A DNA stretch of 64,000 nt, taken from contig NZ_CP014766.1 of NCBI RefSeq assembly GCF_001611675.1, forward strand, positions 3,534,001 to 3,598,000, read 5' to 3'. The notes beneath the pieces are model-generated. The model worked only from the letters and a program-made list of their open reading frames with translations, had not been told where the DNA came from and ran no database searches. The position numbers were made by a program, and so were the translations under genes. Shown in pieces: positions 18,402 through 25,933 of the stretch (position 1 is the stretch's first letter; each line of letters opens with the position of its first letter). The stretch comes from Pontibacter akesuensis. GTDB lineage: Bacteria > Bacteroidota > Bacteroidia > Cytophagales > Hymenobacteraceae.

Positions 18402-19067
18402 CTATGCCCGTGCCTCACGCGGGTTTGGTTCACTTAGCACATGCCGCAGGTGCGCGAATAGCTTCAGCGAAACCTGGAATACCGGACTTAAAATAAACGT
18501 GTAGAAAAACGTAACAATCCCCACCGGGCCACCCAGCAAGTAGCCGATCAGCAGCACGATACACTCCACCACAATTCGTGCTTTGCTCACCGAAAAGCCC
18601 GTGCGGTCGGAGATGGTGAGCATAAAGCCATCACGCGGGCCAGCCCCAATGCCGCCTGCCACATACAGGCCACCACCAATACCCACAATCAATATTCCGA
18701 TCAGCAGCCACACGTAATCCACCCAGGTATAGGTTGGCTCCGGCAGCACATTCGTCCATAGGAAAAAATCAAGTATAGGCCCAATCAGCAGCGCATTCAG
18801 GAAGGTGCCGATGTTAATGTATTTCCGGTTGATAAACAGCGCGATGATGATCAGCACAAGCCCAATGATCACGCTCCAGGTGCCGATGCTTAGGCCGAAC
18901 CGCTGCGCGAAAGCCACGTTCAGCACGTCCCAGGGGTGCAGGCCCAGGTGCTTTACCTTCACGGAGATGCCAATGCCCAGGCCAAAGCAAATCAGCCCGA
19001 GAAAGAAGAAGGCATAGCGAATGATCCAGTTGCGGGGCGTGTCGTTCTTGAAAATGTTCGTCGGCAT
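18402..19067 (-). CDS. YczE/YyaS-type integral membrane protein
   Basis: A 221-aa membrane protein with five to six predicted helices (first ~17-37). Conserved stretches are GLGIGISVKVKHLGLHPWDV, the NALLIGPILDFFLW segment and a Gly-rich GGGLYVAGGIGAGPRDG loop, all typical of the YczE/YitT-like family. The family's transport substrate is not established. It stands alone between a terminator and a hairpin, so it is probably monocistronic. Confidence 0.8.
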   Translation of the reverse strand: MPTNIFKNDTPRNWIIRYAFFFLGLICFGLGIGISVKVKHLGLHPWDVLNVAFAQRFGLSIGTWSVIIGLVLIIIALFINRKYINIGTFLNALLIGPILDFFLWTNVLPEPTYTWVDYVWLLIGILIVGIGGGLYVAGGIGAGPRDGFMLTISDRTGFSVSKARIVVECIVLLIGYLLGGPVGIVTFFYTFILSPVFQVSLKLFAHLRHVLSEPNPREARA

Positions 19068-19138
19068 AAAGAAAAAGCTATAGGCTGCAAGATTACGTAA
19101 AACCGGCCACTCTGCGGCAAAGTTTTCATCTTTATGGG

Positions 19139-19181
19139 ATGAAGTATAGCTGCAAGGGTAGTAGGCTTGCAGCTATACTTC
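19139..19181. repeat. Hairpin bounded by AAGTATA/TATACTT heptamers
   Basis: TGAAGTATAGCTGCAAG pairs with CTTGCAGCTATACTTCA around a 9-nt loop, so the overrepresented heptamer forms the outer stem. It lies between the YczE-like gene's start and the region downstream of the TonB receptor. Confidence 0.8.
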
Positions 19182-19301
19182 ACCATAACTCTCTCTACAA
19201 GGAGCGATGAAAATTAAGACTCTTGCTGCTAACCAGGAGTAAGATTGCCACAGGTAGATGAAGTATATAATACCTTTTAAACCCTCTATTTTCAAAAACA
19301 G

Positions 19302-19330
19302 AAGGCCTCACCCGGGGGAGGTGAGGCCTT
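19302..19330. terminator. Terminator of the TonB-dependent receptor gene
   Basis: An 11-bp stem AAGGCCTCACC / GGTGAGGCCTT with a 7-nt loop, followed in the minus direction by CTGTTTTTGAAAATA. It lies 41 bp after the receptor stop. Confidence 0.85.
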
Positions 19331-19370
19331 TGCCATTAAGTAGTGGATAGAACCAGGTAGTGTGTCTTCT

Positions 19371-21881
19371 TTATTGAACGCCACCGGCACCGTTGCCGTC
19401 ACCTTGCTTGGTGTCGTCGTTGCGGATGCTGCGCTTGCGGCGCGATGGCTTTGATTTCTCCATTTTACCGAAGCGGTAATCAACGGAAACACGGGCGCCG
19501 CGGTTGTAGTTATTGATGCGGATGCGCTGCGTGAAATCGATCGCCTCCACGTCGTTCTTCATCTTCATGCTCTTGCGGAACGGGTTGTCAAGGCCCAGGC
19601 TGATGCCGCCCTTGCCATCAAACAGCTCTTTCTTGAAGGCCAGCGTGTGGTAGGAGAAAGCGGCAAAGCTACCCTGCAACTGAATGCGGCGGGAGTTAAA
19701 ACCACCGTTGAACTGCGCACTATAGCCTTTTCCGAAGTCGTAGGAGGAGTTGGCGTTGATGTTGTACATCCAGCCGCTGTTTTCATACAGGGCACTCTTC
19801 AGGTCCACAAAGTAGATGTTGGAGCTGCCGCTCACCGTCCACGCTTTCACAGGCTTTACCGATCCGAAGATGCTGCCGCCGTAGGTTTTGTTCTGCGCTA
19901 CGTTGGCAAAGCTCAGCACGGTGGTGTTGCCTTCTACGCCAGGCACGGTCTCGATCGCGTTGTCTGTTTCGCGCATGTAGAAGGAGGTGCTGATAGACGA
20001 GGTTTTGAAGTAGGTGCTGTAGCCCAACTCGTAGAGGTTCGTTAGTTCCGCATCAAGAAACGGGTTGCCACGCACCACAGTGCCTGGCGCCTGCTCCTGG
20101 TCAAACGGGTTCAGGAAGAACAGCGACGGGCGCTGGATGCGCTGCGTGAAGTTTGCCTTCAGCGTGTGCTTCTCTTTTAAAGTATAAGACAAGGCTATAC
20201 TTGGGATTAGGTTGTTGTAGCTGTCAGAGATGTCCGAGGTCTCTTCGGTGCCGTCCTCTTTTATGCGGAAGTAGTCCCCGTCAATCTCAGTCTGCTCCAC
20301 ACGTCCGCCCAGTTTCACGTTCAGCTTCTTTTTGATGGCAAAGCCATAGGTAAAGTAAGAGGCGTACACATCCTGCGAATAGTCAAAGTTCAGGGTGCTG
20401 CTTTCTTCCGGGCTATCGTTAAAAATGTCGCGGTAAATACCATCGCTGCTCACGCCACGGAAAATGCTCTTGGCACCCAACTCCAAGGTGGTTTTGTTTT
20501 TGAAAGGATGGATGTAGTCTGCCTGAAACGTAAGTTCGTCGTTGCCGCCGTCGTTCTGGTTGCGCTGCAGGAAGAACGGATCTTCGCCCTGGTCGTAGCG
20601 GTCCTGGTAGTTGCGGGTATCGGTGTTGGTGGTGGTGTACTGCGAGAGAAGCGCTAGCTCCTGCCCCTCCTTGCCGAAGGTATGCACAAAGTCCAGGTTG
20701 ATGTCTGTGCCCTGGCGCTTGTTGCGGTTTTCAATGTCTGTGTAAAACGACTGTAGCGGTTGTTCCTCCCCACCTACAGTTAAGAACTGGCGCTGGTCGT
20801 TCTCCATTTTAAATGCGCCACCGTTCTTGCGTATACTTCCTGATAGGCTGTTCTTGGCTGATATCTCGTAATCAAATCCCAACTGGCCGTTCATAAAGCC
20901 GCCCCGGATATCGGTCTCCCCAAACTGTGAGCGAATGGTACGTGATGCCTCTGGCGCGTTGAAGACGGTGACATTGCTCATGTCGCCGTGGTTATAGAAC
21001 TGGAAGGTGCTGGCGCTGGCATTGATACCCAGCTTACCGCGGCGCACATTCACACTGGCGTTGCCGTTGCTGTTGCGTGTGCCCACGGTGGCGCTCACAG
21101 AGCCGTTTACGCCCTCCAGGCCGCTGTCTTTTTTCGTGATGATGTTGATGATACCGGCGGTTCCCTCGGCATCATACTTAGCCGATGGGCTGGTGATTAC
21201 CTCCACCGACTTGATCATATCGGCCGGGATCTGCTTTAGGGCATCAGCCACGCTACCCGCCATAATGGAGGAAGGCTTGTTGTTGATGAGCACGCGCACG
21301 TTGCCGCTGCCGCGCAGCTGCACGTTACCGTCGGTGTCCACACTTAAGGAAGGCACTTTCTGCAGCACGTCAGCGGCGTTGCCACCGGCATTGGTGATGT
21401 CTTTTTCGGCATTGTATACGGTGCGGTCTATTTTCTCCTCCACCAGTGGCTTCTCACCCGTAATCACCACCTCGCTCAGCTTCTGTGTATCAGAGGCCAG
21501 GGATACGGTTCCTACGTTTACCTGGGAGTTGTCGGCGGCTACTGTCACGTTTTCTACGGTCTGCAGCTGGTAACCCAGAAATGAAATATTGAGCTTGTAC
21601 TGGCCGGCGGCCACTTTCTGTATCGTGAAGCGGCCTTTGTCGTCTACCATGGCTCCGTCAATCGGCTTGCCGGTGCTAAGGTTGATGAGGGCCACCGTCG
21701 CAAACTCGACGGGTTGCTTTGTTTCGGCATCCACTACGGTGCCGCTGATGGTGGCATTGCCTTTAGGGGCGGTAGTGCCAGGTATGGCGGCCTGTTGGGT
21801 TGGCCGCGACTGCTGTGGCGCCTGAGCCAGCACAGCGGTAGTGCTAAGGCCAAGCAAGATTAAAAGTATATTTTTCTTCAT
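19371..21881 (-). CDS. TonB-dependent outer-membrane receptor (CarboxypepD_reg-like plus OMP_b-brl)
   Basis: An 836-aa secreted protein with a signal peptide (~1-19). A carboxypeptidase-regulatory-like beta-sandwich follows (ISGTVVDAETKQPVEFATVALI, ~45-130), then a TonB plug (VVITGEKPLVEEKIDRTVYNAEK, ~138-250, with VLINNKPSS) and a ~550-residue beta-barrel rich in aromatic strands. It belongs to the outer-membrane beta-barrel family seen in Bacteroidota, not to the SusC group, and no SusD partner is adjacent. The barrel ends with a basic, Gly-rich tail beyond VSVDYRFGKM. The ligand is unknown. It is monocistronic with its own terminator. Confidence 0.87.
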   Translation of the reverse strand: MKKNILLILLGLSTTAVLAQAPQQSRPTQQAAIPGTTAPKGNATISGTVVDAETKQPVEFATVALINLSTGKPIDGAMVDDKGRFTIQKVAAGQYKLNISFLGYQLQTVENVTVAADNSQVNVGTVSLASDTQKLSEVVITGEKPLVEEKIDRTVYNAEKDITNAGGNAADVLQKVPSLSVDTDGNVQLRGSGNVRVLINNKPSSIMAGSVADALKQIPADMIKSVEVITSPSAKYDAEGTAGIINIITKKDSGLEGVNGSVSATVGTRNSNGNASVNVRRGKLGINASASTFQFYNHGDMSNVTVFNAPEASRTIRSQFGETDIRGGFMNGQLGFDYEISAKNSLSGSIRKNGGAFKMENDQRQFLTVGGEEQPLQSFYTDIENRNKRQGTDINLDFVHTFGKEGQELALLSQYTTTNTDTRNYQDRYDQGEDPFFLQRNQNDGGNDELTFQADYIHPFKNKTTLELGAKSIFRGVSSDGIYRDIFNDSPEESSTLNFDYSQDVYASYFTYGFAIKKKLNVKLGGRVEQTEIDGDYFRIKEDGTEETSDISDSYNNLIPSIALSYTLKEKHTLKANFTQRIQRPSLFFLNPFDQEQAPGTVVRGNPFLDAELTNLYELGYSTYFKTSSISTSFYMRETDNAIETVPGVEGNTTVLSFANVAQNKTYGGSIFGSVKPVKAWTVSGSSNIYFVDLKSALYENSGWMYNINANSSYDFGKGYSAQFNGGFNSRRIQLQGSFAAFSYHTLAFKKELFDGKGGISLGLDNPFRKSMKMKNDVEAIDFTQRIRINNYNRGARVSVDYRFGKMEKSKPSRRKRSIRNDDTKQGDGNGAGGVQ

Positions 21882-22237
21882 AGTTTTATAGGGACAGGAA
21901 GTGTTGTGTTTCGTTGTGAATGGTATGGGTAAAATCGTTCATCTGCAGTTCTTTTAATCTCTTTAGGCAACAAAGTAAAGCTGCTTTTTCCGGCTGCTAA
22001 AACAGAATATACAAAGGCACTGCATTTCTATATGAATAGCCTAAGTAAACCGATAAGGCGTTGGTAGGGGAAAATAGCAGCTTGGTCGGCAAAGCGAAGA
22101 ATTGCCCAGGGATTTATGCCGCGACGGCGGGTGCGGGGACAGGAGCAGGCGGTGTAAGTATGGCAACGATGCGGCACCGCTAATGCCGTAATTTTCAAAA
22201 AAGATGCTGCTGCTGTATCTTTTTTGTTTTTCTTGAG

Positions 22238-22245
22238 TACATTTG
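22238..22245 (+). promoter_or_regulatory. Candidate -7 element for the sulfite reductase leader transcript
   Basis: TACATTTG fits TAnnTTTG and would start transcription about 20 nt before the riboswitch P1 stem. The same geometry is found at the cysH locus (32716-32723). No -33 TTG sits at exactly the expected spacing. Confidence 0.5.
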
Positions 22246-22273
22246 CAGCGAATACTGTTGCAATCTGCAAGAG

Positions 22274-22374
22274 ATTTATAGACGAAGAGGCGAGAGAACA
22301 GGCTCTGTGACCCTCTGGCAACCATCCGCTTTGGAAAGGTGCCACATCCTGCCCAACAAAGGGAAAATATAAAT
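22274..22374 (+). ncRNA. SAM-I-type riboswitch upstream of sulfite reductase
   Basis: The core elements of SAM-I aptamers are present in order: GAGAGAACAGGCTCTGTGACC (P2 region), CTCTGGCAACC, then AAGGTGCCACATCCTGCC, and a P4 hairpin CCCAACAAAGGG. The P1 helix is formed by ATTTATA at 22274-22280 and TATAAAT at 22368-22374. The aptamer ends 9 nt before the start codon of a poly-Cys small ORF. A second copy with the same core and P1 arms precedes cysH. SAM binding is family knowledge; the effect on downstream genes is inferred. Confidence 0.88.
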
Positions 22375-22383
22375 TACAAAACC

Positions 22384-22497
22384 ATGAACTTAACACAGCC
22401 AACCTCTGCATCCGGAAGCGCGCCTTTCCGATACCGTTTTACTTCGTACGGCATCTCTGCTAGTGCCGCGAAGTGTTGTTGCTGTTGTTCCTGCTAG
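22384..22497 (+). CDS. Poly-cysteine leader peptide 1 (37 aa)
   Basis: A small ORF between the SAM riboswitch and sulfite reductase, starting ATG 9 nt after the aptamer. The body is rich in Ser, Thr and Ala and the end is KCCCCCSC-stop: six of the last seven codons are Cys (TGT TGT TGC TGT TGT TCC TGC TAG). The cysH leader carries an equivalent peptide ending NCCCCCPC in the same position after the same riboswitch. Poly-Cys leader ORFs are known cysteine-responsive attenuators in mycobacteria; by analogy ribosome stalling at the Cys run when charged Cys-tRNA is scarce would signal cysteine need. No independent function as a protein is suggested. Confidence 0.82.
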   Translation: MNLTQPTSASGSAPFRYRFTSYGISASAAKCCCCCSC

Positions 22498-22579
22498 GGA
22501 AACCCTCCTCTTTCTGGTCTGAAATGGTACTGCTTTTCAAGTAGTGCACAGGCCCCCTCATTTATTTTTCACGCCCATT

Positions 22580-22617
22580 CCTGCAGTGTAGTATAGGTCA
22601 TACTATACCTATGCAGG
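22580..22617 (+). promoter_or_regulatory. Strong hairpin between the two leader ORFs
   Basis: CCTGCA/TGCAGG closes an inner 9-bp stem GTGTAGTAT/ATACTATAC (one G-U pair) with a 5-nt loop and a 3-nt bulge. It lies 82 nt after the first leader stop and 23 nt before the second leader start. There is no U-tract, so it is more likely an anti-terminator, Rho-control or translation-blocking structure than an intrinsic terminator. Confidence 0.6.
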
Positions 22618-22640
22618 TGTTGGCGCATAGCAGAACAAGT

Positions 22641-22784
22641 ATGCAGACAGCAGCCACACTTTTCAATCTCCCTAACTATACCGCCATTCCGACTCCTGTT
22701 GCCGTGGCTACCTTCTTCAGCCAGGCCAGTACTGCCGATTGCTGTTGCAGTCTGCAGCAGCTTCGGGACATGCGCGCCTGTTAG
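22641..22784 (+). CDS. Cys-cluster leader peptide 2 (47 aa) upstream of sulfite reductase
   Basis: A second small ORF, starting MQT like the cysH leader peptide. It shares the string ATF(F/V)S followed by a Cys run (DCCCSL) with that peptide and ends RAC-stop. The resemblance to an independent leader 10 kb away argues that it is translated rather than accidental. It ends 115 nt before the sulfite reductase start, so this operon appears to have two Cys-sensing ORFs in tandem. Confidence 0.65.
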   Translation: MQTAATLFNLPNYTAIPTPVAVATFFSQASTADCCCSLQQLRDMRAC

Positions 22785-22899
22785 GGTAAGTATCTGCTTA
22801 CGCCTTTATGTAGCGCAGTCAACACAGGCCGCGCCAGGCACCCTTTCCCATCATTTCATTTTCAATAATAGCCTAAAGGGCACTTTATACTTTACCAGC

Positions 22900-24993
22900 A
22901 TGCAAAGTTTTAGAACCGAAATAGAAAATCCGCTCGTTGAAAAAGATATCATCGAACTGGAGCGGAAGATTCGACTTTACCGGGAGGGAAAGCTTCAGGA
23001 AGATAAATTCAAGAGCCTGCGCCTGGCGCGCGGCGTGTACGGGCAGCGCCAGTTAGGCGTACAGATGGTGCGCATCAAGTTGCCTTTCGGGAAGCTTAGC
23101 ACGCAGCAGTTAATCCGCATTGCCGACATTTCGGATGAGTATTCAACCGGCAACCTGCACCTGACCACACGCCAGGACATTCAAATCCACTTCGTAAGCC
23201 TGGACAGAACACCGGAACTGTGGGCCAAGCTGGAGCAGGATGACATCACCTTGCGCGAAGCCTGCGGCAACACAGTGCGAAACGTAACCGCATCGCCGGA
23301 AGCAGGCATTGACCCGAACGAACCGTTTGATGTGTCGCCTTATGCGGATGCCACCTTCCGCTATTTCCTGCGCAACCCGATCTGCCAGGAAATGGGCCGC
23401 AAGTTCAAAATGTCCTTCTCCTCCAGCGACTCCGATACAGCCATGTCCTACATGCACGACCTTGGCTTTATACCGAAGGTGGTGGAGGGGCAATGTGGTT
23501 TTAAAGTGATGATTGGAGGAGGTTTGGGAGCACAGCCGGCGTTGGCGCATACGGCTTTTGAGTTCTTGCCAGAAGATAAGGTAATTCCTCTTATCGAGGG
23601 CGTATTGCGCATCTTCGACCGCTATGGCGAGCGCAACAACCGCAACAAAGCCCGATTCAAGTACCTGATTACGAAACTGGGGCTTGAGGAGGTGATGCGC
23701 TTGGTGAACGAAGAGTACAAAGCGTTGAAGTCAAAGATATTTGCTATCGATAAAAGCATTGATTTCAATCCGGCTCCTCCGGCTCACAGGGAGGTTCCTG
23801 ATTTTGTGATAGAGGATACTGACAAGTATAACAAATGGCTAAAAACGAATGTGTTCAGCCAGAAACAGGAAGGCTATTACGGCATCTATATCAAAGTGCA
23901 GATCGGGGATATTAGCAGCGATACGGCGCGTAAATTGGTGCCGTTGGTGCGCGATTTTGCGGCCGATGAGATTCGTGTCACGCAGGGGCAGAACCTGCTG
24001 CTGAAGTATGTGCGGGCAGAGGCGCTGCCCTACTTCTTTGCCAGTCTGGATGAGTTGGGGCTTGCCGAGCCGGGCTTCAATAGTGTGGCTGATATCACCA
24101 CCTGTCCCGGTACTGATACCTGTAATCTGGGTATTTCGAACAGCACCAACATCACGAAAGTGCTGGAGCGGGTGATAGTGGAGGAGTATCCGGAGATGCT
24201 CTTCAACACCGACATCAAAATAAAAATCAGTGGCTGCATGAATTCCTGTGGTCAGCACGGGATGGCAAATCTCGGTTTCCATGGCTCCTCACTGAAGAGC
24301 GGGAAGAGTGTGGTACCGGCGCTGCAGGTGCTTCTAGGCGGTGGTACCGTGCATAACGGGGAAGGCAGAATTGCCCAGAAGCTTTTGAAAGTGCCGAGCA
24401 AAAGAGGGCCAGAGGTACTGCGCTATGTGCTGGATGATTACCAGGCGAACAAGCTGGAAGGCGAGCGCTTCAACACCTACTACGACCGCAACGGCAAAGA
24501 TTATTTTTACCAACTGCTCAAGCCGCTTGCCGACCTCACCAGTCTAACCTCTGATGACTTCATTGACTGGGGACATCAGAATGATTTCCAGCCTGCGATT
24601 GGCGTAGGCGAGTGTGCCGGGGTGATGATAGACCTGGTGGCCACGCTACTGTATGAGGCGGATGAGAAGCTGGAGTGGGCCGCAGAGGCTCTGGAAGAAA
24701 AGCGCTTCGGCGATGCGGTTTACTATGCCTATGCGGCTTTTATCAGCACAGCCAAAGGGCTTCTGCTTGATAAGAATGTGAGCACCAATACGCAGCTTAG
24801 CATCCTGCAGGAATTCGACACGCACTTCGTCCAAACAGGCATTTTCTCATTTGAAACCGATTTCAAAACGAAGGTACTGCAAATCAACCAGCATGAGCCA
24901 AGCGAGGTGTTCGCTACAGATTACCTAAGCCAGGCGCTCTTATTTCTGCAGGAAGCGAACCGCTACAGGCACGCAGCAATTTTGAATAACTGA
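22900..24993 (+). CDS. Sulfite reductase (siroheme/4Fe-4S) with C-terminal HEPN-like domain
   Basis: A 697-aa enzyme starting MQSFRTEIENPL; an in-frame ATG at 22699 would overlap leader ORF 2 and gives unlike sequence. It has the ferredoxin-like half-domains and siroheme/Fe-S domain of the NirA/CysI family (RQLGVQMVRIKLP, STGNLHLTTRQDIQIHFV). The cluster and siroheme ligands are at TTCPGTDTCNLG (Cys ~402, 408) and SGCMNSCGQHG (Cys ~446, 450). The last ~90 residues (LEEKRFGDAVYYAYAAFIST...) form a helical HEPN-like extension found on Bacteroidota homologues. It reduces sulfite to sulfide in assimilation; a nitrite reductase role is possible but the neighbours are all sulfur genes. Regulated by the SAM/poly-Cys leader. 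Confidence 0.9.
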   Translation: MQSFRTEIENPLVEKDIIELERKIRLYREGKLQEDKFKSLRLARGVYGQRQLGVQMVRIKLPFGKLSTQQLIRIADISDEYSTGNLHLTTRQDIQIHFVSLDRTPELWAKLEQDDITLREACGNTVRNVTASPEAGIDPNEPFDVSPYADATFRYFLRNPICQEMGRKFKMSFSSSDSDTAMSYMHDLGFIPKVVEGQCGFKVMIGGGLGAQPALAHTAFEFLPEDKVIPLIEGVLRIFDRYGERNNRNKARFKYLITKLGLEEVMRLVNEEYKALKSKIFAIDKSIDFNPAPPAHREVPDFVIEDTDKYNKWLKTNVFSQKQEGYYGIYIKVQIGDISSDTARKLVPLVRDFAADEIRVTQGQNLLLKYVRAEALPYFFASLDELGLAEPGFNSVADITTCPGTDTCNLGISNSTNITKVLERVIVEEYPEMLFNTDIKIKISGCMNSCGQHGMANLGFHGSSLKSGKSVVPALQVLLGGGTVHNGEGRIAQKLLKVPSKRGPEVLRYVLDDYQANKLEGERFNTYYDRNGKDYFYQLLKPLADLTSLTSDDFIDWGHQNDFQPAIGVGECAGVMIDLVATLLYEADEKLEWAAEALEEKRFGDAVYYAYAAFISTAKGLLLDKNVSTNTQLSILQEFDTHFVQTGIFSFETDFKTKVLQINQHEPSEVFATDYLSQALLFLQEANRYRHAAILNN

Positions 24994-25070
24994 ATTTTGA
25001 ATAATCGAATGAGTGGTACTGGCGAGATATAAAAATTCAATTATTCAGTCATTCACTCATTCAAAATTAA
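24982..25070. repeat. Palindromic TTTTGAATAACTGA intergenic repeat
   Basis: TTTTGAATAACTGAATTTTG at the left and AATTATTCAGTCATTCACTC then ATTCAAAATTA at the right form a long imperfect palindrome between sulfite reductase and cobA. The left arm begins inside the last codons of the reductase gene. Same family as 4062-4128. Confidence 0.75.
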
Positions 25071-25076
25071 GCTAAG

Positions 25077-25913
25077 ATGGCATCAAGAAGAAAAGAACCA
25101 AGAAATATTGCTGCAGCGCAGCAGGCATCGCCAAAGTATATACTGCCAAAATTAACCCTGGTAGGAGCTGGTCCGGGGGATGAAGATTTAATTACCTTGA
25201 AAGGGATGAAAGCGCTGCAACAGGCGGATGTGGTGTTGTATGATGCGCTGGTAAATCCGGAACTGTTACAGCATGCACCGGCTGATGCGCCTAGAATTTA
25301 TGTAGGCAAACGAGCTGGGGCGCATTACCTGAAGCAGGAGGAGATCAACAACCTGATTGTGGACTTTGCCTTTTCGCACGGGCATGTGGTGCGCTTGAAG
25401 GGTGGGGACTCCTTTGTGTTTGGCCGCGGCTACGAAGAGTTGGCACATGCTGATAAGTTTAACATTCAGACAACGGTGGTGCCGGGAATATCCAGTGCCA
25501 TCGCGGTGCCGGAGTTACAGCAGATTCCACTCACGATCCGGGGTGTGAACGAAAGCTTCTGGGTGATAACCGGGACTACCAGTTCTGGTGACATATCCTC
25601 GGATGTGCACTTAGCCGCGCAATCCAATGCAACGGTGATAATTTTGATGGGAGTGCGTAAATTGCCGCAAATTTCACAAATCTTCGCAGCAGCCGGTAAA
25701 GCCGACACACCTGTAGCCGTTATCCAGAATGGCTCTTTGCCAGATGAAAAAATAGCGTTGGGCAACATCCACAACATTGTGGAGCGTGTAGAGGCAAAGC
25801 AGGTAGGAGCTCCGGCCATCATTGTGATAGGTGAGGTGGTGAACTACCATCCGGCCCTGCGCTATGCCCTGTCACTGCAACAGCCGCAGGAATTGGCCTT
25901 TGTGGAAGCATAA
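25077..25913 (+). CDS. cobA: Uroporphyrinogen-III C-methyltransferase
   Basis: A 278-aa SAM-dependent methyltransferase of the CobA/CysG-C family: LTLVGAGPGDEDLITLKGMKAL near residue 25, YDALVNPELL, VRLKGGDSFVFGRGYEEL, the GISSAIAVPELQQIPLTIRG segment, and VIILMGVRKL. It makes precorrin-2 from uroporphyrinogen III, the first step to siroheme, the cofactor of the sulfite reductase directly upstream. The first ~20 residues are a basic extension. It lies in the plus-strand sulfur operon, 20 bp before the siroheme-synthase fusion gene. Confidence 0.92.
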   Translation: MASRRKEPRNIAAAQQASPKYILPKLTLVGAGPGDEDLITLKGMKALQQADVVLYDALVNPELLQHAPADAPRIYVGKRAGAHYLKQEEINNLIVDFAFSHGHVVRLKGGDSFVFGRGYEELAHADKFNIQTTVVPGISSAIAVPELQQIPLTIRGVNESFWVITGTTSSGDISSDVHLAAQSNATVIILMGVRKLPQISQIFAAAGKADTPVAVIQNGSLPDEKIALGNIHNIVERVEAKQVGAPAIIVIGEVVNYHPALRYALSLQQPQELAFVEA

Positions 25914-25933
25914 AAAAAGGCATCAAATTAAGA

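Noticed and set aside
22028-22411. 127-aa minus-strand ORF over the sulfite reductase leader
   Set aside because: It is antisense to the riboswitch and first leader peptide and has no recognisable protein features.
22699-22899. 67-codon N-terminal extension of sulfite reductase from the ATG at 22699
   Set aside because: The family starts at MQSFRTEIENP; the extension overlaps leader ORF 2 in another frame and has no family-like sequence.
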